A program made the position numbers and the translations under genes. This document shows positions 7,624-16,961 of a stretch of DNA of 64,000 nt, piece by piece (positions within the stretch are counted from its first letter, which is position 1; every line of letters begins with the position of its first letter). Source of the DNA: Rhizobium sp. BK251 (lineage in GTDB: Bacteria; Pseudomonadota; Alphaproteobacteria; Rhizobiales; Rhizobiaceae). Where the stretch lies: contig NZ_SLUQ01000007.1 of NCBI RefSeq assembly GCF_004345245.1, positions 124,001 through 188,000 on the forward strand. Reading direction: 5' to 3'. The notes beneath the pieces were generated by a model. That model was not told the origin of the DNA and did not search any database. It saw only the letters and a list, made by a program, of their open reading frames with translations.

Positions 7624-8693
7624 ATGGCAAGCGTACCCGTGTAATGGGTACCGGCTGCGCCTTCGGCACGCGCGATCATGCGGCCAAGCCTGATGATCTT
7701 CTCACCTTCCGCCTCGAGGGCCTTCGTCACCGCCTCGACATTTTCGGACGCGACGACGGCGATCATGCCGACGCCGCAGTTGAAGGTGCGCAGCATCTCC
7801 TTGGCCTCGACGCCACCGGTCTTGGCGAGCCAGGAGAACACCGGAGGTACCTGCACGGCACCGAGATCGATCTCGGCCGCCAACTGCTTCGGCAGCACGC
7901 GCGGAATGTTCTCGGGAAAGCCGCCGCCGGTGATGTGAGCGAGAGCCTTGATGGCGCCGGTCTCACGGATCGCCTTGAGGAGCGGCTTCACATAGATGCG
8001 CGTCGGCGTCAGCAGCGCCTCGCCAAGCTTCTTTCCTTCGGCGAAGGGAGCAGGGGCATCCCAGGCAAGCCCGGAAAGCGCCACGATCTTGCGGACCAGC
8101 GAAAAACCGTTCGAATGGACGCCCGACGATGCGAGGCCGAGGATGACGTCGCCTTCGGCGATATCGGCCGAAGGCAGGAGCTGGCCGCGTTCGGCAGCGC
8201 CGACTGCAAAGCCGGCGAGATCGTAGTCGCCGTCCGAATACATTCCCGGCATTTCGGCTGTCTCGCCGCCGATCAGCGCGCAACCTGCCTCGCGGCATCC
8301 CGAGGCAATGCCGCCGACGATCGCCGCACCCTGGTCGGGGTCGAGCTTGCCCGTCGCGAAATAGTCGAGGAAGAACAGCGGCTCGGCGCCTTGAACGACG
8401 AGATCGTTGACGCACATGGCCACAAGGTCGATGCCGACGGTCTCGTGGTAGTCGGCATCGATCGCGATCTTCAGCTTGGTGCCGACGCCGTCGTTGGCTG
8501 CGACCAGCACCGGATCGGTGAAGCCCGCCGCCTTGAGGTCGAACAGCCCTCCGAAGCCGCCGATCTCGCCGTCGGCGCCGGGACGACGGGTCGAGCGCAC
8601 CGCCGGCTTGATCTTCTCGACCATCAGGTTGCCGGCATCGATGTCGACGCCCGCGTCGCTATAGGTCAGACCGTTCTTTCCAGACTGGCTCAT
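7620..8693 (-). CDS. purM: Phosphoribosylformylglycinamidine cyclo-ligase PurM
   Basis: A 357-residue AIR synthetase, the step after FGAM formation in purine synthesis. Recognisable blocks are GLTYSDAGVDIDAGN at the start, DGVGTKLKIA (ATP/substrate loop), CVNDLVVQGAEPLFFLDY, GGETAEMPGMY and the C-terminal HITGGGFPENIPR. The Met at 8693 gives the usual family length; the frame is open for 23 more codons upstream without similarity. It is first in the purM-purN operon and divergent from the phosphotransferase gene. Confidence 0.95.
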   Translation of the reverse strand: MSQSGKNGLTYSDAGVDIDAGNLMVEKIKPAVRSTRRPGADGEIGGFGGLFDLKAAGFTDPVLVAANDGVGTKLKIAIDADYHETVGIDLVAMCVNDLVVQGAEPLFFLDYFATGKLDPDQGAAIVGGIASGCREAGCALIGGETAEMPGMYSDGDYDLAGFAVGAAERGQLLPSADIAEGDVILGLASSGVHSNGFSLVRKIVALSGLAWDAPAPFAEGKKLGEALLTPTRIYVKPLLKAIRETGAIKALAHITGGGFPENIPRVLPKQLAAEIDLGAVQVPPVFSWLAKTGGVEAKEMLRTFNCGVGMIAVVASENVEAVTKALEAEGEKIIRLGRMIARAEGAAGTHYTGTLAI

Positions 8694-8911
8694 GCTTTCG
8701 TCTCCGATGGCTGCCACGGCACGTCTTCCGCCGCTCGGCTTGATTGCCGGTGGCCATTGCATGACAAAGGGCCTCTATGCAAGCGGTTGCCATAGGAAGC
8801 CCCGCTTTTTTGCCGGTTTCAACCCCCGCAACCGGCGACCATTTACCGCCAGCGCAGAATTTGCGACCGTCGCCCCGAAGCAGGGAAGAAAATTAGACGG
8901 GCCGACACAAA

Positions 8912-9454
8912 TTGACCATTCCCAACATCATCACCATTGCGCGCCTCCTGGCGGTTCCGGTTCTCGTCTACGTCATGCTGCGTGGTTCGGCAGGGGCGGC
9001 ATTCTGGATCGTGCTGCTCGCGGGATTGTCCGACGGGCTGGATGGCGTGATCGCCCGGCACTTCCGCCAGCAGTCCAGGCTTGGCGCCTGGCTCGATCCG
9101 ATTGCCGACAAGCTGCTGCTTGTGACGACCTACGTCATGCTGGGTGTGACCGGCCACCTCCCGGATTGGCTGGTCATTCTGATCGTTTCGCGCGACGTGC
9201 TGATCGTGAGTGGCGTTCTCCTGGCAAGCCTCATGGGCAAGCCGTTGAAGATCTCGCCGCTGTTCATATCCAAGGCGAACACGGCCGCGCAGGTGTTCCT
9301 GGCGGTGTTCGTTCTGGCGATGCTGGCCTTCGGCTTTGAGGGCGGCGCCTTTACGAGCCTCTTGATACTTATCACCGCAGGCTTGACCATTCTCTCGGCC
9401 GCATCCTATTTCCTCTTATGGATGCGCCACATGAACGGCGCTTCGCAGGGCTAA
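8912..9454 (+). CDS. CDP-alcohol phosphatidyltransferase family protein
   Basis: A 180-residue membrane enzyme of phospholipid synthesis. The signature D-x2-D-G-x2-A-R-x8-G-x3-D-x3-D is complete, from DGLDGVIAR to GAWLDPIAD (about residues 43-69), with several hydrophobic helices around it. Family members transfer a phosphatidyl group from CDP-diacylglycerol to an alcohol such as glycerol-3-phosphate; a PgsA-like role is plausible but the acceptor is not readable. The start is a TTG: an in-frame TAG lies six codons upstream with no ATG, and the product begins MTIPNIITIARL as homologues do. It heads a plus-strand series with the permease and hdaA. Confidence 0.85.
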   Translation: MTIPNIITIARLLAVPVLVYVMLRGSAGAAFWIVLLAGLSDGLDGVIARHFRQQSRLGAWLDPIADKLLLVTTYVMLGVTGHLPDWLVILIVSRDVLIVSGVLLASLMGKPLKISPLFISKANTAAQVFLAVFVLAMLAFGFEGGAFTSLLILITAGLTILSAASYFLLWMRHMNGASQG

Positions 9455-9491
9455 ATGGGCGCCGGCGACAAATCGACCACCGAGGAGCAAG

Positions 9492-10616
9492 ATGCCACAG
9501 CAATTTAGCGGAGCGGGTCTCAAGCGTCAGGCGGTCTTCTGGCTCGCTGTGCTGCTCTTCTGCATCATCTTCCTCTATGTGTTCAGCGCGATCCTTCTGC
9601 CATTCGTCGCCGGCATGGCGGTCGCCTATTTCCTCGATCCGGTTGCAGACTGGCTCGAAAGGCGCGGCCTCAGCCGCCTCATGGCAACCATCGTCATCCT
9701 GATCGCCTTCGTCGTCGTCTTTGCGCTGGCGTTGGTGATCCTGATCCCGATCCTGATCACGCAGTTCAACGATTTTGCCGGACGCCTGCCGGGCTACATC
9801 ACCCAGCTGCAGGAATTCATCGCCAATTCGCAGAACGTGTTCCTGCCGGAATGGGCAAAGAGCCAACTGGATACGATCAGGAACAATTTCTCGAGCATAC
9901 TTACGGAGGGTGTCGGCTTCATCGGCAGCCTCTTCGCGCAGCTCTGGAATTCGGGCAAGGCGATCGTCGACGTCATTTCGCTGCTCATCGTTACCCCGGT
10001 CGTCGCCTTCTACATCCTCCTCGATTGGGACCGCATGATCGCCAAGGTCGATGCCTGGGTTCCACGCGACTACGTGCAGACCGTGCGCCAGATCGCCCGC
10101 GAGATGGATCAGGCGATCGCCGGGTTCATTCGTGGCCAGGGCTCGCTCTGCATCATCCTTGGCGTCTATTACGGCGTCGGCCTGTCGCTCGTCGGCCTCA
10201 ATTTCGGGCTGCTCATCGGTCTGTTTGCCGGCATGATCAGCTTCATCCCCTATGTCGGGTCGATGGTCGGCCTCGTGCTTGCGATCGGCGTTGCGAGCGT
10301 CCAGTTCTGGCCGGACTACGGGTGGATCGTCCTCGTGGCCGGTGTCTTCTTCAGTGGCCAATTCCTCGAAGGCAATATCCTGCAGCCGAAACTCGTCGGC
10401 TCGAGCGTCGGACTGCATCCCGTCTGGCTGATGTTTGCCCTCTTCGCCTTCGGCGCGCTCTTCGGTTTCGTCGGTCTCCTGATCGCGGTGCCCGCAGCGG
10501 CGGCCGTCGGCGTCCTTGTCCGTTTCGCGCTTTCGCGATACCTTCAGAGTGACCTTTATCATGGACGCTCCCCCGGCGAACCGGTGCGAAAGGCAAAGGC
10601 CTCAAACCCGGAATAA
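9492..10616 (+). CDS. AI-2E family (PerM-like) membrane transporter
   Basis: A 374-residue polytopic membrane protein. Hydrophobic segments are visible at about residues 14-50, 65-90, 155-180 and 215-345. Family features include the FVAGMAVAYFLDPVADWLER stretch near residue 38, a periplasmic region from FNDFAGRLPGYITQLQ, and the C-terminal EGNILQPKLVGSSVGLHP motif. The family is named for autoinducer-2 export but includes transporters of unknown substrate, so transport is the limit of the call. GAGGAG precedes the ATG. It is 16 nt upstream of hdaA, an arrangement conserved in rhizobia as I recall. Confidence 0.85.
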   Translation: MPQQFSGAGLKRQAVFWLAVLLFCIIFLYVFSAILLPFVAGMAVAYFLDPVADWLERRGLSRLMATIVILIAFVVVFALALVILIPILITQFNDFAGRLPGYITQLQEFIANSQNVFLPEWAKSQLDTIRNNFSSILTEGVGFIGSLFAQLWNSGKAIVDVISLLIVTPVVAFYILLDWDRMIAKVDAWVPRDYVQTVRQIAREMDQAIAGFIRGQGSLCIILGVYYGVGLSLVGLNFGLLIGLFAGMISFIPYVGSMVGLVLAIGVASVQFWPDYGWIVLVAGVFFSGQFLEGNILQPKLVGSSVGLHPVWLMFALFAFGALFGFVGLLIAVPAAAAVGVLVRFALSRYLQSDLYHGRSPGEPVRKAKASNPE

Positions 10617-10632
10617 CAGGTTCTGACTATCA

Positions 10633-11346
10633 ATGAGCGACGTGAAGAATGCTGATCAGAGGCGCCGCAGCGCCGAACAGCTGCCCCTGGTCTTTACCCA
10701 TGACGCGGCGACCGGAAGGGACGATCTGCTGATCTCCAACCGGCTGAGCGCGGCTGTGGCGATCGTGGATGCGTGGCCGGACTGGCCGTCGCCCGTGGTG
10801 ATCCTGGCCGGCCCGGTGGGCTCGGGAAAATCGCACCTCGCCAGCATTTGGAAAGAGCGCAGCGGTGCGGCCTACATCCGTCCGACGGCTGGATCGGACG
10901 CGGCGGTTGAGGCAGCCCATGGCCCGGTAATCTTCGAGGACGTGGACCGGGAGGGCTTCGACGACACGGAGCTTTTCCACGTCATCAACAGCGTGCGGGA
11001 AAACGGCACGGCGCTTCTGATGACGAGCCGCCTTTGGCCGATGTCCTGGCCCGTCACATTGCCCGACCTGCGTTCGCGCCTGAAGGCGGCCACCATCGTG
11101 GAGATCGGTGAGCCGGATGATGAGCTGCTGTCCCAGGTGATCGTCAAGCTCTTTGCCGACCGCCAGCTTTATATTGATGACAAACTGGTCCAATACATTG
11201 TCAATCGCATGGAAAGGTCGCTCAACGCGGCCCAGACCATCGTCGACAGGCTCGACCGCCAGGCGCTGTCCCGCGGTACGAAAATTACCCGAAGTCTCGC
11301 CGCCGAGGTATTGAATGAATTGGGAAATTCCGGTCCTGGCGATTGA
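10633..11346 (+). CDS. hdaA: HdaA, DnaA regulatory inactivator (Hda-like AAA protein)
   Basis: A 237-residue DnaA-like ATPase fragment without the DnaA DNA-binding domain. The N-terminus has QLPLVF (residues 16-21), a beta-clamp-binding motif as in Hda. Walker A is GPVGSGKSHLA (about residue 57) and a Walker-B-like VIFEDVD follows at about residue 97. Hda/HdaA works with the DNA polymerase sliding clamp to stimulate ATP hydrolysis by DnaA and prevent over-initiation. There is no strong ribosome binding site, fitting coupling to the upstream permease gene. ppk follows after 63 nt. Confidence 0.86.
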   Translation: MSDVKNADQRRRSAEQLPLVFTHDAATGRDDLLISNRLSAAVAIVDAWPDWPSPVVILAGPVGSGKSHLASIWKERSGAAYIRPTAGSDAAVEAAHGPVIFEDVDREGFDDTELFHVINSVRENGTALLMTSRLWPMSWPVTLPDLRSRLKAATIVEIGEPDDELLSQVIVKLFADRQLYIDDKLVQYIVNRMERSLNAAQTIVDRLDRQALSRGTKITRSLAAEVLNELGNSGPGD

Positions 11347-11409
11347 CTGTCACAGTTCCGTCGTGAAACTGTTATACGTGGCAAATGAACGAAAGTTGGC
11401 GGGCAGGTG

Positions 11410-13608
11410 ATGGATACGGCACTCACGGAACAGAAGGAAGCCAACGGGACAGCCGCCGAGGCTCCTGCCGAAAACCCGCTGTTCAGCAGCCCGGATCGCT
11501 TCGTAAACCGCGAATTCTCGTGGCTGCAGTTCAACCGTCGCGTTCTTGAGGAAACGCTGAACACGGCCCACCCGTTGCTGGAGCGCGTTCGCTTCCTGTC
11601 GATCTCCGCCGCAAACCTCGACGAATTCTTCATGGTGCGGGTCGCCGGCCTGGAGGGCCAGGTTCGGCAGAACATCGCCATGCGCAGCCCGGACGGCAAG
11701 ACGCCCGCCGAACAGCTCGACGACATCCTGCGCGAGATCGACAACCTGCAGATGGAGCAGCAGGCCTCGCTCGCCGTGCTTCAGCAATATCTAGCCAAGG
11801 AAGATATCCTCATCGTCCGGCCGGCCGCTCTGACCGAAACAGAGCGCCAATGGCTTGCGCAGGAGTTCGAGCAGGCGATCTTCCCGGTCCTGACGCCGCT
11901 CTCCATCGACCCGGCTCATCCTTTCCCGTTCATACCGAACCTCGGCTTTTCGATCGGCCTGCAGCTGGTCAGCAAGCGCGGCCGCGATCCGATGACGGCG
12001 CTCCTGCGCCTTCCGCCGGCGCTGGATCGCTTCGTCCGCCTGCCGGACGACAGGAATGTCATTCGCTACATCACGCTCGAAGACGTGGTGAATGTCTTCA
12101 TCCATCGTCTCTATCCCGGCTATGAGGTGAAGGGTTCCGGTACCTTCCGCATCATCCGGGACAGCGATATCGAAGTCGAGGAAGAGGCCGAGGACCTCGT
12201 GCGCTTCTTCGAGACGGCCCTCAAGCGGCGGCGCCGCGGGTCGGTGATCCGCATCGAGACGGATTCGGAAATGCCGGCCTCTCTCCGGCAGTTCGTCGTC
12301 CATGCCCTCAATGTCCCGGACAACCGCGTCGCCGTCCTGCCTGGCCTCCTCGCGCTCAACACGCTGTCGGAGATCACCAAGGCACCGCGCGACGACCTGC
12401 GATTTCCCCCCTACAATGCGCGATTTCCCGAACGCGTCCGAGAACACGCCGGAGATTGCCTCGCTGCCATCCGCGAAAAGGACATGGTGGTCCACCATCC
12501 CTATGAATCCTTCGACGTGGTGGTCCAGTTTCTGCTCCAGGCTGCGCGCGACCCGGATGTGGTGGCGATAAAGCAAACCCTCTACCGCACGTCCAATGAC
12601 AGCCCGATCGTGCGGGCGCTCATCGACGCGGCCGAGATGGGCAAGTCGGTGACGGCGCTCGTGGAACTCAAGGCGCGTTTCGACGAGGAAGCCAATATCC
12701 GTTGGGCGCGCGACCTTGAGCGCGCCGGCGTGCAGGTCGTCTTCGGCTTCATCGAGCTCAAGACCCACGCGAAGATGTCCATGGTCGTGCGCCGCGAGGA
12801 CGGCCGCCTCAGGACCTACTGCCATCTCGGCACCGGCAACTACCATCCGGTGACGGCGAAGATCTATACGGACCTGTCCTTCTTCACCTGCAATCCGAAG
12901 ATCGCCCACGACATGGCGAACATCTTCAACTTCATCACCGGTTATGGCGAGCCCGAGGGCGACATGAAGCTCGCCGTGTCGCCCTATTCGCTGCGTTCGC
13001 GCATCCTCAAGCATATCGAGGATGAGATTGCCCATCGGAAGCGGGGTGCGCCGGCGGCGATCTGGATGAAGTTGAACGCGCTGGTCGATCCGGACATCAT
13101 CGACGCGCTCTATGCCGCCAGCCACGCCGGCGTTGAGATCGATCTCGTCATTCGCGGCATATGCTGCCTGCGCCCGCAGATCCCGGGCCTTTCGGACAAT
13201 ATCCGCGTCAAGTCGATCGTCGGGCGGTTCCTCGAACACAGCCGGATATTCTGCTTCGGCAATGGCCACGGCCTGCCGTCGGACAAGGCGCTCGTCTATA
13301 TCGGCTCGGCCGACATGATGCCGCGCAACCTCGATCGTCGCGTCGAAACGCTCGTCCCCCTCATCAATCCGACGGTGCACGAGCAGGTTCTTTCACAGAT
13401 CATGCTGGGCAACTTGATTGACAATCAGCAGAGCTACGAGATATTGCCCGACGGTACGTCCCGGCGCATCGAGGTGCGCAAGGGAGAGGAACCGTTCAAT
13501 GCGCAGCATTACTTCATGACGAATCCCAGTCTTTCGGGCCGTGGTGAAGCATTGAAATCCAGTGCGCCGAAACTGATTGCCGGGCTGCTTTCCGGCCGTA
13601 GCAAATAA
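11410..13608 (+). CDS. ppk: Polyphosphate kinase PPK1
   Basis: A 732-residue polyphosphate kinase that reversibly polymerises the ATP gamma-phosphate into polyphosphate. It begins after a short acidic tail with RFVNREFSWLQFNRRVLEE, the family N-terminal domain. The first catalytic His-containing block is TYCHLGTGNYHPVTAKIYTD, and the second phospholipase-D-like block follows around GRFLEHSRIFCFGNG. A GTG directly precedes the chosen ATG and is a possible alternative. ppx starts 12 nt after the stop, so synthesis and degradation of polyphosphate are encoded together. Confidence 0.95.
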   Translation: MDTALTEQKEANGTAAEAPAENPLFSSPDRFVNREFSWLQFNRRVLEETLNTAHPLLERVRFLSISAANLDEFFMVRVAGLEGQVRQNIAMRSPDGKTPAEQLDDILREIDNLQMEQQASLAVLQQYLAKEDILIVRPAALTETERQWLAQEFEQAIFPVLTPLSIDPAHPFPFIPNLGFSIGLQLVSKRGRDPMTALLRLPPALDRFVRLPDDRNVIRYITLEDVVNVFIHRLYPGYEVKGSGTFRIIRDSDIEVEEEAEDLVRFFETALKRRRRGSVIRIETDSEMPASLRQFVVHALNVPDNRVAVLPGLLALNTLSEITKAPRDDLRFPPYNARFPERVREHAGDCLAAIREKDMVVHHPYESFDVVVQFLLQAARDPDVVAIKQTLYRTSNDSPIVRALIDAAEMGKSVTALVELKARFDEEANIRWARDLERAGVQVVFGFIELKTHAKMSMVVRREDGRLRTYCHLGTGNYHPVTAKIYTDLSFFTCNPKIAHDMANIFNFITGYGEPEGDMKLAVSPYSLRSRILKHIEDEIAHRKRGAPAAIWMKLNALVDPDIIDALYAASHAGVEIDLVIRGICCLRPQIPGLSDNIRVKSIVGRFLEHSRIFCFGNGHGLPSDKALVYIGSADMMPRNLDRRVETLVPLINPTVHEQVLSQIMLGNLIDNQQSYEILPDGTSRRIEVRKGEEPFNAQHYFMTNPSLSGRGEALKSSAPKLIAGLLSGRSK

Positions 13609-13619
13609 ACTGGAATTGC

Positions 13620-15140
13620 ATGGTTGAATCAGAAGCCCAGGGGCGCCTTCCGGGAATAGCCCCGGTGTCCGTTGTCGACATCGGATCGAATTCCATTCGT
13701 CTGGTCGTCTACGAGGGGCTGTCCCGGTCACCCACCATTCTCTTCAACGAGAAGGTTCTGTGCGGTCTCGGCAAGGGTATCGCGCTGACCGGCAAGATGG
13801 ACGAGGAGAGCGTCAAGCGCGCGCTCGCTGCCCTCCACCGCTTCAAGGCCCTCTCGACCCAGGCGCGCGCCTCGACCATGTTCGTGCTGGCGACCGCCGC
13901 GGCGCGCGAGGCGAGCAACGGCCCGGACTTCATTCATCAGGCGGAGGTGATCCTCGGTCGCCACATCCGCATACTCTCGGGCGAGGAGGAAGCGCGCTTC
14001 TCGGCGCTCGGCATCATCAGCGGCTTCTTCAATCCGGATGGCATCGCCGGCGATCTCGGCGGCGGCTCGCTGGAACTCATCGACATCAAGGGCAAGGAGA
14101 TGGGCAAGGGGATCACCCTGCCGCTCGGCGGCCTGCGCCTGTCGGAATATGCCGGCGGACTTGTGCAGAAGGCGCGCATCTTCGCGCGTCGGCATGTGAA
14201 GACCGCCAAGCTCCTGGAGAAGGGCGCGGGACGCACTTTCTATGCGGTTGGCGGCACCTGGCGAAACATCGCCAAGCTGCACATGGAGATCACCAAATAT
14301 CCACTGCATATGATGCAGGGCTATGAAGTGCCCTTGGACACCATGATGCAGTTCCTCGATCAGGTCGCCGAAAGCCGGGATTCCAAGGAACCTGCTCTCC
14401 AGGCTGTCTCCAAGCATCGCCGTTCGCTCCTGCCCTTCGGCGCAGTCGCGATGAAGGAAGTGCTGAGCGAGATGAAGCCCTCCGTCATCTCGTTTTCGGG
14501 GCAGGGGGTTCGCGAAGGCTATCTCTATTCGCTGCTGAGCGAGCACGAGCAGAGGCACGATCCCTTGCTTTCGGCGGCCGGTGAACTCGCGATCCTGAGA
14601 GCGCGTTCGCCCGAACATGCGCGCGAGCTGGCCGAATGGACTGGCCGAATGATGCCGCTCTTCGGCGTTCAGGAAACGGATGAGGAGAGCCGCTATCGCC
14701 AGGCAGCCTGTCTGCTCGCCGATATCAGCTGGCGCGCGCACCCGGACTATCGAGGGCTGCAGGCGCTGAACATCATCGCCCATTCCTCCTTCGTCGGAAT
14801 CAGCCATCCGGGACGGGCGTTTATCGCGCTTGCCAACTACTACCGTTTCGAGGGCCTGAATGACGACGGCGCGACTGGGCCGCTTGCGACCATTGCCGGC
14901 CCCCAGTTCATCGAGCGTGCGAAGCTGCTCGGCGGGATACTGCGCGTCGTCTATCTCTTTTCGGCTTCGATGCCGGGCATCGTGCGCGACCTTACCTTCC
15001 GCCGGGCGTCGAGCCCCGATCTCGACCTCGAATTCGTCGTTCCGCCGGAATATCGCGACTTTGCCGGCGAGCGCCTCGACGGCCGCCTCCAGCAGCTCGC
15101 GAAGCTCACCAACAAGCGCCTGGCCTTTCGGTTCGAGTAA
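13620..15140 (+). CDS. ppx: Exopolyphosphatase Ppx/GppA
   Basis: A 506-residue member of the ASKHA Ppx/GppA family, which removes terminal phosphates from polyphosphate or hydrolyses pppGpp. VVDIGSNSIRLVVYE (residue about 19) is the first phosphate loop; LSGEEEARFSALG and IAGDLGGGSLELIDI supply the catalytic Glu and second loop. A long C-terminal region with HD-like elements (ADISWRAHPDYRG) is typical of the longer form. Its position 12 nt after ppk supports polyphosphatase activity. Confidence 0.92.
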   Translation: MVESEAQGRLPGIAPVSVVDIGSNSIRLVVYEGLSRSPTILFNEKVLCGLGKGIALTGKMDEESVKRALAALHRFKALSTQARASTMFVLATAAAREASNGPDFIHQAEVILGRHIRILSGEEEARFSALGIISGFFNPDGIAGDLGGGSLELIDIKGKEMGKGITLPLGGLRLSEYAGGLVQKARIFARRHVKTAKLLEKGAGRTFYAVGGTWRNIAKLHMEITKYPLHMMQGYEVPLDTMMQFLDQVAESRDSKEPALQAVSKHRRSLLPFGAVAMKEVLSEMKPSVISFSGQGVREGYLYSLLSEHEQRHDPLLSAAGELAILRARSPEHARELAEWTGRMMPLFGVQETDEESRYRQAACLLADISWRAHPDYRGLQALNIIAHSSFVGISHPGRAFIALANYYRFEGLNDDGATGPLATIAGPQFIERAKLLGGILRVVYLFSASMPGIVRDLTFRRASSPDLDLEFVVPPEYRDFAGERLDGRLQQLAKLTNKRLAFRFE

Positions 15141-15212
15141 GCGACGGGCGACAGTCCATCGCCGGTATATGCCCTTCACGCGACCGACCGGTTTCGTCAC
15201 CTCACGAAAAGA

Positions 15213-15231
15213 GACGGCGCATTGCGCCGTC
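15213..15231 (+). terminator. Hairpin after ppk-ppx
   Basis: GACGGCGC/GCGCCGTC, an 8-bp stem with an ATT loop, lies 72 nt after the ppx stop and immediately before repeat copy 2. There is no U tract. Confidence 0.5.
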
Positions 15232-15245
15232 CCCAGTCTGCCGAC

Positions 15246-15394
15246 AAACGTCTTGTGGTTCGACACACTTTGATTTTCCGTCATTCCGGCCTTGAGCCGG
15301 AATCCAGCCGATCGCGCGTCTGCGCGGCGAAAGAGCCTCTTGCGATCAAGGACTTGATCGCGCTGGATACCGGCTCAAGGCGGGTATGACGGGG
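15246..15394 (+). repeat. Palindromic intergenic repeat, copy 2
   Basis: About 149 bp matching the reverse complement of 1435-1580 over almost its full length, including the GGTTCGACACA-type lead (15246-15277) and the palindrome whose arms are built on CGTCATTCCGGCCTTGAGCC. Like copy 1 it lies just beyond a terminator-like hairpin and between convergent genes (ppx and the phytase-like gene). Relative to the upstream gene and hairpin the orientation is the same in both copies. Confidence 0.8.
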
Positions 15395-15452
15395 TGGGTA
15401 TATTGCCGCCCTCCAAACAATTAATCGGGCCGACGGCTTTGTCGGCAGTCTC

Positions 15453-15475
15453 GAGGCGGTGCAAGGCACCGCCTC
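15453..15475 (-). terminator. Hairpin after the phytase-like gene
   Basis: GAGGCGGTGC/GCACCGCCTC, a perfect 10-bp stem with a 3-nt loop, lies 24 nt beyond the stop codon of the phytase-like gene. Confidence 0.6.
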
Positions 15476-15498
15476 CATAGTTTCCGGAGGTTGTCGGA

Positions 15499-16857
15499 TT
15501 ACTTCGCGTTCAGGAACTCGCCGACTTCCAGAAGGCTGAACTCGTTGTCGTCGGCCTTGTCGACGGCACGGCCGGCGGAGAAGGGCAGGTTGTTGTCGTT
15601 GCCGATGACGATATGGGTCGCGTCGACGCGGTCGACGTTCTCGATCGTGACGAACGGCATGTCGTAGACGCCCGGCTTGGCTCCGGCCTTCTTCCTGTTG
15701 TCCGGATCCTGGATGTTGAGCAGGTCGATATAGCCGATCTTGCGCACGGCCTTGCCGACATTGGCATCGTTAAACTCGATCTTGTAGACGCGTTTCAGCT
15801 CGGCCGGCGCCTCGAAGCAATCGGGCTTCGGCTGCTTGGGATCGGCGCAGGCCTTGTCCTTCGTGCCGGCGCCGTTGTCACGCTCGATGACGAGGGCTGT
15901 CGTCTCGTCCAGCATGTTGAAATCGCCGATCGAAGCGCCCTTGTCGGCGAAGGGATAGAGCCAGCTGCGGCCGGTCCACTTCTTGGAAGCGACGTCGAAT
16001 TCGAGGACGCGGATCGCGGTGTGGCCGTCGACCGTCTCCATCTTGCCGTCATCCTGGTAGATCGCGCCTTCGAGCAATCCGTAGAGCTTCGAGCCGTCCT
16101 TCGACATGGCGAGGCCCTCGAATCCGCCGGAGCGCTTCAGGTTGAAGGCGGCCATCTTCGCGGCCGGATTGGCCGGCGTCGAGATGACCGGATTGTCCGG
16201 CGACATGACGGGCTTGCCGTCGAGCGTCGTCGGGATGACGTCCGTCAGGCGACCTTCGGTGTCCACCTTCAGGAGATACGGCCCGAACTCGTCGCCGAGC
16301 CAGAAGCCGTCGGTGACGGGCTGAACGGATTCGATGTCGAAGTCCGCGCCGGTCAGATAGCGCTTGTCGCTGCCCTCGAGAACGATCGGGAAGGGTGCAA
16401 TCCTGTTGGGGTCGGAGAGGAAGAGGTTCTTGACGACCTCGGCCTTGCCGCCTTCCCAGTCGAACTTGATCTGATGGAGAAACAGCATCGCATCGCTGGA
16501 GGTTGCCTTCGAGCCGAAGCCGTTGTCGGAGAGCGTCCAGAAGGTGCCGTCGGCCATCGTCTTGATGCCGGAGAAGCCCTGGATCGGCTGGCCGTCGAAG
16601 GGAAGCTTGAGGTCGGTGACGCGCGCGCCGTCCTTGCCGGGAACCGTGCCGAGCGCCTCGGTGCGCTTGCGGTCCGGCGTGGTGAACTTGCCCGAATGCT
16701 TGAGGAATTCCGGCGCGTCGGCCGGAGCCGGCACCATTGTGTTGGCCGGAATTATGGCCTGGCCGGCGAGCTTTGCCGTGAAGACCGTCTCATCGGCATG
16801 CGCGGAGGCTGCAATCATGAAAAAAAGCGCTGTGGAAGCAAAAAGGAATTTCGTCAT
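15499..16857 (-). CDS. Exported esterase-like/phytase-like protein
   Basis: A 452-residue secreted protein with signal peptide MTKFLFASTALFFMIAASAHA. The mature part has the family features of 'esterase-like activity of phytase' proteins: IQGFSGIKTMADGTFWTLSD, NGFGSKATSSD, FWLGDEFGPYLLKVD, GGFEGLAMSKDG and VIERDNGAGTKDK, suggesting a beta-propeller hydrolase. Cys residues in the KACADPKQPKPDC region could form a disulfide. Substrates (phosphate esters, phytate) are a family inference only. The start at 16857 is the Met directly before the signal peptide, with AAGGTGA upstream. It lies 104 nt downstream of the cyclase gene on the same strand, and next to ppk-ppx, both linked to phosphate. Confidence 0.83.
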   Translation of the reverse strand: MTKFLFASTALFFMIAASAHADETVFTAKLAGQAIIPANTMVPAPADAPEFLKHSGKFTTPDRKRTEALGTVPGKDGARVTDLKLPFDGQPIQGFSGIKTMADGTFWTLSDNGFGSKATSSDAMLFLHQIKFDWEGGKAEVVKNLFLSDPNRIAPFPIVLEGSDKRYLTGADFDIESVQPVTDGFWLGDEFGPYLLKVDTEGRLTDVIPTTLDGKPVMSPDNPVISTPANPAAKMAAFNLKRSGGFEGLAMSKDGSKLYGLLEGAIYQDDGKMETVDGHTAIRVLEFDVASKKWTGRSWLYPFADKGASIGDFNMLDETTALVIERDNGAGTKDKACADPKQPKPDCFEAPAELKRVYKIEFNDANVGKAVRKIGYIDLLNIQDPDNRKKAGAKPGVYDMPFVTIENVDRVDATHIVIGNDNNLPFSAGRAVDKADDNEFSLLEVGEFLNAK

Positions 16858-16961
16858 CGTGTCACCTTGCAGGAGGATTGGCGAGGATGCCCGCTTAGCA
16901 GGTGACTGATGTCGGCCGCTTGAAGCTTCGGTGAAGCTTTGGTGACGCCCGTTCTTCGTCT

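Noticed and set aside
11791..13380. A 529-codon open frame on the minus strand
   Set aside because: Antisense shadow of ppk; no ribosome binding site or family similarity.
15510..15767. 85-codon frame within the phytase-like gene
   Set aside because: Ser/Arg/Thr-rich shadow in another frame of the same strand.
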